Notes: generated by a model from the sequence alone, not told the origin. DNA of 64,000 nucleotides from Pelagivirga sediminicola (GCF_003072125.1 NZ_QCYH01000003.1:193501-257500), one strand, 5' to 3'; shown: positions 42,033 through 51,578, counted from the stretch's first letter. Numbers and translations: made by a program.

Positions 42033-42611
42033 ATGAAACGCCTGTTTGCCGCCCTTGTCCTGACCCTCCTGCCCGCCTTTGCGATGGCCGCCACCATCGG
42101 CGATGACGGCCTGCACAAGGAACCGTGGATGCGCGACACCTTCAAGGATCTGAACGAGGATCTGGCCGAGGCCAACGAGATGGGCAAGCGGCTGGTCGTG
42201 ATGGTCGAGCAGCGCGGCTGCATCTATTGCAAGCAGATGCATGAGGAAGTGTTTTCGCAGCCCGAAATCGCGGATTATATCTCGGAGAATTTCTTTGTCG
42301 TGCAGGTCAATCTGCATGGCGATACCGAAATGACCGATTTCGACGGCGAGACGCTGAGCGAAAAGCAGGCGACGCGCAAATGGGGGCTGCTCTTCACCCC
42401 GTCGATTCTGTTCCTGCCCGAAGAGGTCGAGGAGGGCGCCACGGCACAAAGCGCCGCCGTCGCGCTGATGCCGGGCGCATTTGGGCCCGATACCACGCTG
42501 GATATGTTTACTTGGGTCAATGAAAAGCGGTACGAGCTTGATTCCGATGAGGATTTCCAGCGCTACCATGCCCGCCGCATTCAGGAGCGGCAAAGCGAGG
42601 CCGCCGAATAA
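42033..42611 (+). CDS. soxW: Periplasmic thioredoxin SoxW
   Basis: A 192-residue thioredoxin-fold protein with signal peptide (residues 1-19) and CIYC at 63-66. Receives electrons from SoxV. Its sequence extends past the core with RYHARRIQERQSEA. AAGGAG precedes the ATG. The 95-base gap after it carries operator-like sequences before soxX. Confidence 0.93.
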   Translation: MKRLFAALVLTLLPAFAMAATIGDDGLHKEPWMRDTFKDLNEDLAEANEMGKRLVVMVEQRGCIYCKQMHEEVFSQPEIADYISENFFVVQVNLHGDTEMTDFDGETLSEKQATRKWGLLFTPSILFLPEEVEEGATAQSAAVALMPGAFGPDTTLDMFTWVNEKRYELDSDEDFQRYHARRIQERQSEAAE

Positions 42612-42622
42612 AGCGCGCTCAA

Positions 42623-42694
42623 ATTCAATTTTGTGAACTTGTTCTTGATTGATCCCGGTATCGTATCCTAGGGTATGCCAAGACTTGAATGTGT
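42623..42694. promoter_or_regulatory. soxW-soxX operator region
   Basis: Contains ATTC-N8-GAAC at 42623-42638, one base from the ATTC-N8-GAAT dyad known to me for SqrR/BigR-type repressors, and the shared ACTTGAATGTGT at 42683-42694, 12 bases before soxX. Likely SoxR-controlled promoter for soxXYZABCDEF. Confidence 0.6.
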
Positions 42695-42706
42695 TTGGGA
42701 GGACGC

Positions 42707-43186
42707 ATGGAACGCAAATTCCTCGTGATTTTGGCTTTGGCCGCATCGACAGGTGTCGCATCTGCCGCAGAGACGACAGAGCCCGGCAATGTCGAGTTCG
42801 TCGACGGCGCGGTCGAGGCATCGCTGACCGGTGTTCCGGGTGATGCCGCCAACGGGCGCAAGATCGTCGGCGACAAGGGCCTTGGCAACTGCGTGGCCTG
42901 CCACCAGAACGGCGACATGACCGATATCCCGTGGCACGGCGAAATCGGCCCCATGCTGGACGGTGCCGGCGAACGCTGGAGCGAGGCGGAATTGCGCGGT
43001 ATCGTGGCCAACGCCAAGATGATGTTTCCCGACAGCATGATGCCGTCCTTCTACAAGGTCGACGGATTCATCCGGCCCGGCAAGGCATTCACCGGCAAGG
43101 CGGCGGACGATTCGTTCGGCCCGCTGCTGGAGGCGCAACAGGTCGAGGATGTGGTCGCGTATCTGACCACCCTCAAGGACGACTGA
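42707..43186 (+). CDS. soxX: Sulfur-oxidation cytochrome SoxX
   Basis: A 159-residue periplasmic monoheme cytochrome: signal peptide (1-21), CVACH at 62-66 and Met ligand region PDSMMPSFY. With SoxA it attaches thiosulfate to the SoxY cysteine and takes the electrons. GGGAGGACGC precedes the ATG; an earlier Met in frame is weaker. Confidence 0.95.
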   Translation: MERKFLVILALAASTGVASAAETTEPGNVEFVDGAVEASLTGVPGDAANGRKIVGDKGLGNCVACHQNGDMTDIPWHGEIGPMLDGAGERWSEAELRGIVANAKMMFPDSMMPSFYKVDGFIRPGKAFTGKAADDSFGPLLEAQQVEDVVAYLTTLKDD

Positions 43187-43231
43187 CAGTTTACGAAATA
43201 GCGGCCCGCACGGGCCTTACGGAGGACTTAC

Positions 43232-43651
43232 ATGCAACTGACACGACGCGATGCAATCCTGATGGGCGCGGGCGCGGCCCTGGTCGTCGGCCTTCCGCTG
43301 CGCGCCTTTGCCGTGACGGGTGACGAGGCGATCGCCGCCTTTACCGGTGGCGCCGAAGTAAGCGAGGGCGACATCAAGCTGACCGCGCCCGAGATCGCCG
43401 AGAACGGCAACACCGTTCCGATCGAGGTGTCGTCCGACAGCGCGGCCGAGATCATGGTTCTGGCCATGGGCAACCCCGAGCCTGCCGTGGCGACGTTCAA
43501 GTTCGGCCCGCTCGCCGCCTCGCGCAGCGCATCCACGCGCATCCGTTTGGCCGGCACGCAGGACGTGGTCGCCATTGCCAAGCTCGAAGACGGCTCGTTC
43601 GTCAAGGCATCCTCGACCGTCAAGGTCACCATCGGCGGCTGCGGCGGCTGA
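43232..43651 (+). CDS. soxY: Sulfur carrier protein SoxY
   Basis: A 139-residue carrier with a Tat-type leader (MQLTRRDAILMGAGA) and the swinging-arm terminus GGCGG (residues 135-139), whose Cys holds the sulfur substrate through the cycle. The core is the Ig-like SoxY fold (VPIEVSSDS, IMVLAMGNPEP). Exported folded, probably with SoxZ. Confidence 0.96.
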   Translation: MQLTRRDAILMGAGAALVVGLPLRAFAVTGDEAIAAFTGGAEVSEGDIKLTAPEIAENGNTVPIEVSSDSAAEIMVLAMGNPEPAVATFKFGPLAASRSASTRIRLAGTQDVVAIAKLEDGSFVKASSTVKVTIGGCGG

Positions 43652-43724
43652 GCATAGCGAATTTTTCGGGCCACGGGGCATCCGCGCCGCGGCCAGAACA
43701 CACAGTCAATCAGGAGTGAAGTGA

Positions 43725-44054
43725 ATGGCCGAAGGTGTAAAACCCCGCGTCAAAGTCCCCAAATCAGCAGCCGCCGGCGAGGCGATCGTCATCAAGACGC
43801 TGATCAGTCACAAGATGGAATCCGGTCAGCGCAAGGATGATGAAGGAAACGTCATTCCGCGGTCGATCATCAACCGTTTCACCTGTGATTTCAACGGCGA
43901 GAACATCATCGACATCACGCTGGAGCCGGCGATTTCGACCAACCCGTACCTGGAATTCGAGGCGACCGTTCCCGAAGAGGGCGAATTCAAGTTCACATGG
44001 TACGACGATGACGGGTCTGTCTATGAGGACAGCAAGAAGATCTCGATCGAGTAA
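43725..44054 (+). CDS. soxZ: SoxY partner protein SoxZ
   Basis: A 109-residue protein without a signal of its own; exported with SoxY. It has the expected IKTLISHKMESGQRKDDEG, PRSIINRFTC and FTWYDDDGS segments. Binds SoxY and helps it dock to the other Sox enzymes. Confidence 0.96.
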   Translation: MAEGVKPRVKVPKSAAAGEAIVIKTLISHKMESGQRKDDEGNVIPRSIINRFTCDFNGENIIDITLEPAISTNPYLEFEATVPEEGEFKFTWYDDDGSVYEDSKKISIE

Positions 44055-44094
44055 GCCCGCGAAACGTGAGCCAACTGTCTTGGGAGGGACATGC

Positions 44095-44940
44095 ATGAAA
44101 CGACTGACCGCCGCCTTTACGGTCTGCCTGATGGCCGGTGCTCCGACCTGGGCGGACCCGGTTGAGGATACGCTTGTCCTGAACGGCGAGACCGAAATCG
44201 TCACGCGCACGGATGCGCCCCCCGCCAGCGCGGATGCCTTTGACGAGGTGATTTCCGGCTGGCTTTTCCGCGGGGACGAAACGCGCGAAATGCAGATGGA
44301 TGATTTCGACAACCCCGGCATGATCTTTGTCGAACAGGCCGAGGACAGCTGGAACACGGCCGAGGGCGACGCGGGCAAGTCCTGCGCCGATTGTCACGGC
44401 GCGTCCGAGGAAATGGCAGGCGTGCGCCCCGTCTATCCCAAGTGGAACGACGAGGCGGGCGAGGTCCGCTCGCTGGAAATGCAGATCAACGACTGCCGCG
44501 AGAACCGCATGGAAGCGGAGCCGTGGAAATACACCGGCAACGAGATGGTCAACATGACCGCGCTTCTGGCCTCCGTCTCGCGCGGCATGCCGATGAACGT
44601 GGCCTCCGACGGTCCCGCGCAGGAAACGTGGGAGCAGGGTAAGGAGCTTTACTACACACGCTTCGGCCAGTTGGAGCTGGCTTGCGCGAACTGTCACGAG
44701 GACAATTACGGCCGCATGATCCGCGCCGACCATCTCAGCCAGGGGCATATCAACGGCTTTCCGGTCTACCGGCTGAAAAATACCAAGCTGAACGCGGTGC
44801 ATGGCCGGTTCAAGGGCTGCGTGCGCGACACCCGCGCCGAGACGTTCGCCCCCGGCAGCCCGGAATTCGTCGCGCTTGAGCTGTATGTCGCAACGCGCGG
44901 CAATGGCTTGGGTGTCGAAGGGCCGTCCGTCCGCAACTAA
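44095..44940 (+). CDS. soxA: Diheme cytochrome SoxA
   Basis: A 281-residue periplasmic cytochrome with signal peptide (1-20), heme motifs CADCH (97-101) and CANCH (197-201), and the active-site Cys242 in RFKGCVRDTRAE that ligates the catalytic heme. With SoxX it catalyses the oxidative conjugation of thiosulfate to SoxY. Two hemes mark it as the alphaproteobacterial type. A strong hairpin follows its stop. Confidence 0.96.
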   Translation: MKRLTAAFTVCLMAGAPTWADPVEDTLVLNGETEIVTRTDAPPASADAFDEVISGWLFRGDETREMQMDDFDNPGMIFVEQAEDSWNTAEGDAGKSCADCHGASEEMAGVRPVYPKWNDEAGEVRSLEMQINDCRENRMEAEPWKYTGNEMVNMTALLASVSRGMPMNVASDGPAQETWEQGKELYYTRFGQLELACANCHEDNYGRMIRADHLSQGHINGFPVYRLKNTKLNAVHGRFKGCVRDTRAETFAPGSPEFVALELYVATRGNGLGVEGPSVRN

Positions 44941-44951
44941 CCCCCCGTGTC

Positions 44952-44983
44952 AGCCCCGCACGGGATCCCGTGCGGGGCTTTCT
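44952..44983 (+). terminator. Perfect hairpin between soxA and soxB
   Basis: A 28-base perfect palindrome (44952-44979; each arm of 14 begins AGCCCCGCAC) is followed by TTCTC. It lies 12 bases after the soxA stop. The T-run is short, so partial termination or processing that lowers soxB relative to soxXYZA is likely. Confidence 0.7.
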
Positions 44984-45010
44984 CGTCTTATTACATTCAG
45001 GAACACGCAT

Positions 45011-46708
45011 ATGATATCCCGGCGCGACTTTCTTCAGACCAGCATGGCGGCCAGCGCGATCCTTGGCGCGTCCGGTTTCGGGCAATGGGGACGCATCGCC
45101 GCGCAACAGAGCCTCTCGCAGGACCAGTTGCTGGAGTTCGACAGCTTCGGCAATGTCACGCTGATCCACATCACCGACATTCACGCGCAGCTGAAGCCGA
45201 TCTATTTTCGCGAGCCATCGGTCAACCTTGGCGTCGGCCCGAACAAGGGAGAGGTGCCGCACCTGACCGGCGCCGATTTCCGCCGTATGTATGGGATCGA
45301 CGACGGATCTTACGCGCATTACGCCCTCTCGTCGGGCGATTTCACTGCTCTGGCCGAGGGGTATGGCCGCGTTGGCGGGCTGGACCGTGTGGCGACCGTG
45401 ATCAACAGCATTCGCGCGGATCGCCCCGACGCGCTGCTGCTGGATGGCGGCGACACGTGGCATGGCAGCTATACCTGCCACCACACCGCTGGGCAGGACA
45501 TGGTCGATGTGATGAACGCGCTCAAGCCCGACGCGATGACGTTCCATTGGGAGTTCACGCTCGGCTCGGACAGGGTGCAGGAAATCGTCGAGGGGCTGCC
45601 CTTTGCCGCGCTGGGGCAGAACATTTTCGATGCCGAATGGGACGAGCCGGCCGAGCTGTTTCCGCCCTACAAGATGTTCGAGCGGGGCGGCACCAAGATT
45701 GCTGTGATCGGGCAAGCCTTCCCCTACATGCCGATTGCCAATCCCGGCTGGATGTTCCCCGAATACTCCTTTGGTATCCGCGACGAGCATATGCAGAAGA
45801 TGGTCGATCAGGTCCGCGCCGAAGGCGCCGAGCTAGTCGTCTGCCTCAGCCATAACGGCTTTGACGTGGACAAGAAGATGGCCGGGATCGTCACCGGCAT
45901 CGACGTGATCCTGTCGGGCCACACCCACGACGCCCTGCCCGAGCCTGTGCTGGTCGGCGACACGATCATCGTCGCCTCGGGCAGCAACGGCAAATTCGTC
46001 AGCCGCGTCGATCTGGACGTCAAGGACGGGCGCATGATGGGCTTCCGTCACAAGCTGATCCCGATCCTGTCGGACGTGATCGAGCCGGACAAGGAGATGG
46101 CGCAGCTGATCGACGACGTTCGCGCGCCTTACGAGGAGGCGCTGAGCGAGGTGATCGGCAAGTCCGACAGCCTGCTTTACCGGCGCGGCAATTTCAACGG
46201 CACATGGGACGACGTGATCTGCGACGCCCTGCGGTCCGAGCGCGAGGCCGATATCGCGCTCAGCCCCGGCGTGCGCTGGGGCCCGTCGATCCTGCCCGGT
46301 CAGGACATCACGCGCGAGGATCTGTGGAATGTCACGTCGATGTCCTATCCCGCCGCCTATCGCAATGAAATGACGGGCGAATATCTGCATGTCGTACTGG
46401 AGGACGTGGCCGACAACATCTTCAACCCCGATCCCTATTACCAGCAGGGCGGCGACATGGTGCGCACCGGGGGCCTCGGCTATCGCATCGACATCACCAA
46501 GCCGCAGGGCCAGCGCATCAGCGAGATGACCCTGCTGAAGACCGGCGAAAAGATCGACCCGGCCAAGACCTATCAGGTGGCCGGCTGGGCGTCGGTCAAC
46601 GAGGGCACCGAGGGCCCGCCGATCTGGGACGTGGTCGAGGCGCATATCCGCAAGATGGGCACCGTCACGGCGCCCGAGAACGACAGCGTCGTGGTTGTCG
46701 GAGAATGA
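45011..46708 (+). CDS. soxB: Thiosulfohydrolase SoxB
   Basis: A 565-residue dimanganese enzyme of the 5'-nucleotidase/metallophosphoesterase family with Tat leader (MISRRDFLQTSMAAS). It releases sulfate from SoxY-bound sulfone. Metal-site residues: HITDIHAQ, LDGGDTWHGS, LSHNGFDVD, LSGHTHDALPEP; the C-terminal domain has GNFNGTWDD and GGDMVRTGGL. The start has only a weak site (CAGGAAC). soxC overlaps or follows closely. Confidence 0.97.
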   Translation: MISRRDFLQTSMAASAILGASGFGQWGRIAAQQSLSQDQLLEFDSFGNVTLIHITDIHAQLKPIYFREPSVNLGVGPNKGEVPHLTGADFRRMYGIDDGSYAHYALSSGDFTALAEGYGRVGGLDRVATVINSIRADRPDALLLDGGDTWHGSYTCHHTAGQDMVDVMNALKPDAMTFHWEFTLGSDRVQEIVEGLPFAALGQNIFDAEWDEPAELFPPYKMFERGGTKIAVIGQAFPYMPIANPGWMFPEYSFGIRDEHMQKMVDQVRAEGAELVVCLSHNGFDVDKKMAGIVTGIDVILSGHTHDALPEPVLVGDTIIVASGSNGKFVSRVDLDVKDGRMMGFRHKLIPILSDVIEPDKEMAQLIDDVRAPYEEALSEVIGKSDSLLYRRGNFNGTWDDVICDALRSEREADIALSPGVRWGPSILPGQDITREDLWNVTSMSYPAAYRNEMTGEYLHVVLEDVADNIFNPDPYYQQGGDMVRTGGLGYRIDITKPQGQRISEMTLLKTGEKIDPAKTYQVAGWASVNEGTEGPPIWDVVEAHIRKMGTVTAPENDSVVVVGE

Positions 46709-46737
46709 GCAAGATGAGACAAAAGACGGAGGAAAAG

Positions 46738-48003
46738 ATGTCCAACGGACCCTCACGCCGCACGTTTCTGCGCGGCGCCGCTGCAGGCACCGCGCTGCTG
46801 GCGGGCACGGCCGCCCGCGCGCAAACGCCCGATCCGCTGATAACCGAGGTGCAGCCCTGGGCCAGCGGCTTTGGCGATCCGGTCGATGCGCATCCCTACG
46901 GCATGCCGATCCGGTTCGAGGATGACGTGGTCCGCCGCAATGTCGAATGGCTGACGGCCGATACGATCAGCTCGATCAACTTCACGCCGATCCACGCGCT
47001 GGACGGCACGATCACCCCGCAGGGCTGCGCGTTCGAGCGGCACCATTCCGGCGCGATCGAGCTGAGCAAGGCCGATTACCGCCTGATGATCAACGGCCTC
47101 GTCGATCGCCCGCTGGTCTTCACCTATGCCGATCTTGAGCGATTCCCGCGCGAAAACCATGTCTATTTCTGCGAATGCGCGGCCAATAGCGGCATGGAAT
47201 GGGCCGGCGCGCAGCTGAACGGCGCGCAGTTCACTCATGGCATGATTCACAACATGGAATATACCGGCGTGCCCCTGCGCACCCTGCTGGAAGAGGCGGG
47301 CTTGGATACCGCCGGCGATCTGTCAGGCAAGTGGGTCTATGTCGAAGGTGCCGACGCGTCCAGCAATGGCCGCTCGATCCCGATGGAAAAGGCGCTGGAC
47401 GATTGCCTGATCGCCTTCAAGGCCAATGGCGAGGCCCTGCGCAAGGAGCACGGATACCCTGTGCGTCTGGTCGTTCCCGGCTGGGAAGGCAACATGTGGA
47501 TCAAGTGGATCCGCCGGATCGAGGTGACGGACGGCCCGATGGAGAGCCGCGAGGAAACGTCGAAATACACCGACGTGATGAAGGACGGCAGCGCGCGCAA
47601 ATGGACATGGGCGATGGACGCCAAATCGGTCGTCACCTCGCCCAGCCCGCAGGCCCCGATCACCCACGGCAAGGGGCCGCTGGTCATCAGCGGTCTGGCG
47701 TGGTCCGGGCGCGGCGCGATCACCCGCGTGGACGTGTCCAAGGACGGCGGCAAGACGTGGCAGACCGCCCGTCTGGCGAAACCCGGCGAGAAGATGGCGC
47801 TGACCCGCTTTTACCTCGATACCGAGTGGGACGGCGAGCAGATGCTGCTGCAAAGCCGCGCGATGGACGATACGGGCTATGTCCAGCCCACCAAGGATCA
47901 GCTGCGCGAGGTGCGCGGATTGAACTCGGTCTATCACAACAATGGTATCCAGACATGGCTGGTCAATGCCAGCGGGGAGGCGGAAAATGTCGAAGTTTCT
48001 TAA
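46738..48003 (+). CDS. soxC: Sulfane dehydrogenase molybdopterin subunit SoxC
   Basis: A 421-residue sulfite-oxidase-family protein with Tat leader (SRRTFLRGAAAG). The Mo-ligating Cys lies in YFCECAANSGMEW; the C-terminal dimerisation domain is present (AWSGRGAITRVDVSKDGGKTW). With SoxD it oxidises the sulfane sulfur left on SoxY, so thiosulfate goes fully to sulfate without sulfur globules. GGAGG precedes ATG 46738; an ATG at 46705 overlapping the soxB stop is also open but lies before this site. Confidence 0.95.
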   Translation: MSNGPSRRTFLRGAAAGTALLAGTAARAQTPDPLITEVQPWASGFGDPVDAHPYGMPIRFEDDVVRRNVEWLTADTISSINFTPIHALDGTITPQGCAFERHHSGAIELSKADYRLMINGLVDRPLVFTYADLERFPRENHVYFCECAANSGMEWAGAQLNGAQFTHGMIHNMEYTGVPLRTLLEEAGLDTAGDLSGKWVYVEGADASSNGRSIPMEKALDDCLIAFKANGEALRKEHGYPVRLVVPGWEGNMWIKWIRRIEVTDGPMESREETSKYTDVMKDGSARKWTWAMDAKSVVTSPSPQAPITHGKGPLVISGLAWSGRGAITRVDVSKDGGKTWQTARLAKPGEKMALTRFYLDTEWDGEQMLLQSRAMDDTGYVQPTKDQLREVRGLNSVYHNNGIQTWLVNASGEAENVEVS

Positions 48004-49051
48004 GATCGCCGCATCGCTGGCCCTGCTTGGCACCTCCGCGCAGGCCGAGGGATTCGGGCTTGGCCGCGAGGCGCTGCCCAAGGAGATTGCCGCCTGGGAC
48101 GTGTCGGTGCGCCCCGATGGCACGGGGCTGCCCGAGGGCTCCGGCGACGTCTGGACCGGCGAAGAGGTCTTTGCCGACAAATGCGCCGTCTGCCATGGCG
48201 ATTTCGCCGAAGGCGTCGGCAACTGGCCCAAGCTGGCCGGCGGCTGGGACACGCTGGACCGCAAGGACCCGGTCAAGACCGTCGGCAGCTACTGGCCCTA
48301 TCTTTCGACCACGTGGGATTACATCAATCGCTCGATGCCTTTCGGCGACGCCCAGACGCTGGAGCCGGACGAGGTATATGCGATGGTCGCCTATATCCTT
48401 TATTCCAATGACATCGTGGATGACGATTTTGTCCTGTCCAAAGACACGTTTCTGGACGTGGAGATGCCCAATGCCGATGGCTTCTTCGTCGATGACCGGG
48501 ACGAGACGGAATATGCGCAGTGGTCCGGCGAGCCATGCATGGAAAACTGCAAGGACAATGTCGAAGTCACCATGCGCGCCGTGTTCCTGGACGTGACCCC
48601 CGGCGTTGACGAGGCCGCCACCAGCGACGGCCAGATCACCGACGAGCCCGCGCAGGCCGCCGCCACGACCGAGGACACCGCCGAGGAACCGGCCGAAGAG
48701 GTGGCCGAGCAGGACAGCGCCGCGCCCGACCCCGAACTGGTCGCCGCGGGCGAGAAGGTGTTCCGCAAATGCGCGGCCTGTCATCAGGTGGGCGAGGGTG
48801 CGAAAAACCGTGTCGGTCCCACCCTTAACGGTATCGTCGGTCATCCTGCGGGGCAGGTGGACGGGTTCAGGTATTCGAACGCGCTCACGGACATGGCCGA
48901 TGATGGCCTTGTCTGGGACGACGAGAACCTGAGGGCGTTTCTGGCCGATCCGCGCGGCTTCATGAAGGGCACGAAGATGAGCTTTGCCGGGCTGCGCAAG
49001 GATGATGATCTGGACGCGATCCTGGCCTATCTGGCGAGCTTTGCGGGGTGA
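47987..49051 (+). CDS. soxD: Sulfane dehydrogenase cytochrome subunit SoxD
   Basis: A 354-residue diheme cytochrome with signal peptide (1-20), first heme CAVCH, second heme CAACH in a C-terminal cytochrome c550-like domain, joined by an Ala/Glu/Thr/Pro-rich linker (about residues 210-245). Accepts electrons from SoxC. Starts inside soxC (17-base overlap) with GGGGAGG upstream and overlaps soxE by four bases. Confidence 0.95.
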   Translation: MSKFLKIAASLALLGTSAQAEGFGLGREALPKEIAAWDVSVRPDGTGLPEGSGDVWTGEEVFADKCAVCHGDFAEGVGNWPKLAGGWDTLDRKDPVKTVGSYWPYLSTTWDYINRSMPFGDAQTLEPDEVYAMVAYILYSNDIVDDDFVLSKDTFLDVEMPNADGFFVDDRDETEYAQWSGEPCMENCKDNVEVTMRAVFLDVTPGVDEAATSDGQITDEPAQAAATTEDTAEEPAEEVAEQDSAAPDPELVAAGEKVFRKCAACHQVGEGAKNRVGPTLNGIVGHPAGQVDGFRYSNALTDMADDGLVWDDENLRAFLADPRGFMKGTKMSFAGLRKDDDLDAILAYLASFAG

Positions 49052-49752
49052 TCCGGCGGGCATCTGCCCTCACGATGACGCTGGCCGCGGTGATCGCGGC
49101 CAGCACCTCCCCGGCGGCCCCGGTGGGCGATGCCGCGAGGGGCGCGGAGGTGTTCCGCCAATGCGCCGCCTGCCACGAGGTGGGACCGCAGGCGCGCGAT
49201 CGGATCGGCCCGCATCTGAACGGGCTTTTCGGGCGCCCCGCCGCATCGCATGATGGCTATCGGTATTCCGAATCAATGGCCCGCGCCGGCGATGACGGGC
49301 TGATCTGGACGGACGATACGCTGAGCGCCTATATCGAAAACCCCCGCGCCCTGGTGTCCAGGACTCGCATGAGCTTTGCGGGCCTGCCGGACGCGCAGGC
49401 GCGCGCCGATCTGCTGGCCCATCTGCGCCGTTTTTCCGACAACCCCTCGGACATTCCCGAGGCCGAGCCGACCGCGCGCGGCACCGATCACGATCTGGAT
49501 CCGGCGATCCTCGCGCTTGTGGGCGATCCCGAATATGGCGAATACCTGTCCAGCGAATGTGTCTCGTGCCATCAGGCCGATGGCAGCGCGCAGGGCATAC
49601 CCTCCATCACCGGCTGGCCGACCGAGGATTTCGTCGCGGCCATGCATGCCTACAAGGCCCGGCTGCGCCCGCACCCCGTCATGCAGATGATGGCCGGGCG
49701 CCTGAGCGACGAGGAGATTGCCGCGCTGGCCGCTTATTTCAAGGACCTCTGA
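49048..49752 (+). CDS. soxE: Diheme cytochrome SoxE
   Basis: A 234-residue periplasmic cytochrome with a short signal peptide and heme sites CAACH and CVSCH. GTG start overlaps the soxD stop (GTGA). The first half resembles cytochrome c550, the second a SoxF/FccA-like domain. In flavocytochrome c sulfide dehydrogenases such a subunit pairs with a flavoprotein, here SoxF. Confidence 0.9.
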   Translation: MIRRASALTMTLAAVIAASTSPAAPVGDAARGAEVFRQCAACHEVGPQARDRIGPHLNGLFGRPAASHDGYRYSESMARAGDDGLIWTDDTLSAYIENPRALVSRTRMSFAGLPDAQARADLLAHLRRFSDNPSDIPEAEPTARGTDHDLDPAILALVGDPEYGEYLSSECVSCHQADGSAQGIPSITGWPTEDFVAAMHAYKARLRPHPVMQMMAGRLSDEEIAALAAYFKDL

Positions 49753-49782
49753 CAAGGAGGCCGTTTATAGGGAGGACGTGAC

Positions 49783-51051
49783 ATGAGATTGAACAGACGC
49801 CTGTTTCTGGGCAATGGCGCCGCCGCTGCCACCACGCTTGCGGCGCCTGCGCTGCTGGCCGAGGGCGGCGGCAAGCCCCGCGTCATCGTCATCGGCGGCG
49901 GGGCCGGCGGCGCAACCGCCGCGCGCTATATCGCCAAAGACAGCAAGGGCGCCATCGACGTCACCCTGATCGAGCCGTCTCGCGCCTATTACACCTGTTT
50001 CTTCTCCAACCTCTATATCGGCGGTTTCCGCGAGATGGACGATCTGGGCCACACCTACGGCGCGCTTGCGGCAAATCACGGCATCAACGTCGTGCATGAC
50101 TGGGCCATCGGCGTGGACCGGGACGCCAAGGCCGTAAGCCTCGCCGACGGCGCGTCCCTGTCCTATGACAAGCTGATCCTCAGCCCCGGCATCGATTTTG
50201 TCGATGGCGCGGTCGAGGGATGGTCGCTGTCTGCGCAAAACGCGATGCCGCACGCGTTCAAGGGCGGCTCGCAGACGGAGCTGCTGAAGGCGCAGATCGC
50301 GTCGATGCCCGAGGGCGGCATCTTCGCGATGGTGGCGCCGCCCAATCCGTTCCGCTGCCCGCCGGGCCCGTATGAGCGGATTTCGATGGTCGCGCACAGC
50401 CTCAAGCAGACAAACCCGACGGCCAAGATCATCGTCGCGGACCCCAAGGCGAAATTCTCGAAGATGGCGCTGTTCCAGGAGGGCTGGCTGGAACATTATC
50501 CCGGCATGATCGACTGGATCGGCGAGGATTTCGGCGGCGCCAACGTGTCCGTCGACCCCGATGCAATGACGATCACCATAGACGGCGAGACGACCAAGGT
50601 GAATGTGTGCAACGTGATCCCCGCGCAGAAGGCGGGCCACATTGCCGAAATGGCCGGTGTCACGGGCGGCAACTGGGCCCCGATCAACGCCGAGGACATG
50701 AGCAGCAAGGCCGACCCGGACATTCACGTTCTGGGGGACGCGGCCGATCAGGGCGACATGCCCAAATCGGGCTTTGCCGCCAACAGCCAGGCCAAGGTCT
50801 GCGCCAATGCCGTGCGCGGCGCGCTGACGGGATCACGGGTGTTTCCGCCGAAATTCACCAACACATGCTGGTCGCTGATCGACACCGATGACGGCGTCAA
50901 GGTGGGCGCAACCTACGAGGTCAGGGATGGCCGCATCGCCAAGGTCGACGGCTTCATCTCCGCCCCCGGCGAGAGCGCGGATTTGCGCCGCGCCACGTTC
51001 GAGGAATCAGAAGGCTGGTATGCCGGCATCGTCGCTGACATGTTCAGCTAG
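49783..51051 (+). CDS. soxF: Flavocytochrome c sulfide dehydrogenase flavoprotein SoxF
   Basis: A 422-residue FAD protein with Tat leader (LNRRLFLGNGAAAA), dinucleotide motif VIVIGGGAGGATAARYI and redox-active Cys residues in YYTCFFSNLYIGG and TNTCWSLID. Oxidises sulfide in the periplasm and passes electrons to a cytochrome (SoxE). AGGGAGGACGTGAC precedes the ATG. Confidence 0.94.
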   Translation: MRLNRRLFLGNGAAAATTLAAPALLAEGGGKPRVIVIGGGAGGATAARYIAKDSKGAIDVTLIEPSRAYYTCFFSNLYIGGFREMDDLGHTYGALAANHGINVVHDWAIGVDRDAKAVSLADGASLSYDKLILSPGIDFVDGAVEGWSLSAQNAMPHAFKGGSQTELLKAQIASMPEGGIFAMVAPPNPFRCPPGPYERISMVAHSLKQTNPTAKIIVADPKAKFSKMALFQEGWLEHYPGMIDWIGEDFGGANVSVDPDAMTITIDGETTKVNVCNVIPAQKAGHIAEMAGVTGGNWAPINAEDMSSKADPDIHVLGDAADQGDMPKSGFAANSQAKVCANAVRGALTGSRVFPPKFTNTCWSLIDTDDGVKVGATYEVRDGRIAKVDGFISAPGESADLRRATFEESEGWYAGIVADMFS

Positions 51052-51111
51052 GCGGCGCTGCGCACGCCGCCGCGCCATGTTTCAATTCTACCACCAACCG
51101 GAGGACATCAC

Positions 51112-51543
51112 ATGAAACGCTTTATCCTTGCAACAGCGCTGGCGCTTGGCGCCGCGCCTGCCATGGCCGCTGACGAGGCTGTCACCTATCCATTCAAGGG
51201 CAGCTTCGGCGACGCGGCCTTTGCCGTGGAAAACGCGATCATCGGGCGCGGTCTGGTCATCGATTATGTCAGCCATACCGGCGAGATGCTGAACCGCACC
51301 GCCGCCGATGTCGGCAGCGAGAAAAAGCTGTTCGAAGAGGCGGACATCTTCCTGTTCTGCTCGGCCCAGGTGTCGCGCACGGTGATGGAGGCCGATCCGA
51401 TGAACATCGCCCATTGCCCCTATGGCATCTTCGTCGCCGATCAGGAAGGCGACGTGATGATCGGCTATCGCACCTATCCCGAAGGCCCGATGCAGGAGGT
51501 TCAGGCGCTTCTGGACGAGATCGTGCAAGAGGCGCTGAAGTAA
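51112..51543 (+). CDS. DUF302-domain periplasmic protein
   Basis: A 143-residue protein with signal peptide (1-19) and a DUF302 domain (GEMLNRTAADVG, ADIFLFCSAQVSRTVMEADP, CPYGIFVADQEGD). Two cysteines remain after export. Frequently seen beside sox genes, but no activity is established. It starts 60 bases after soxF in the same direction with CCGGAGG upstream, so it probably ends the sox operon. Confidence 0.85.
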   Translation: MKRFILATALALGAAPAMAADEAVTYPFKGSFGDAAFAVENAIIGRGLVIDYVSHTGEMLNRTAADVGSEKKLFEEADIFLFCSAQVSRTVMEADPMNIAHCPYGIFVADQEGDVMIGYRTYPEGPMQEVQALLDEIVQEALK

Positions 51544-51578
51544 CTCCTCAGGGCTGTTTCACGCAAGCCGCGGCGCCG

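Noticed and set aside
42689-42706. Earlier Met start for soxX
   Set aside because: ATG at 42707 has a strong GGGAGGACGC site and gives a clean signal peptide.
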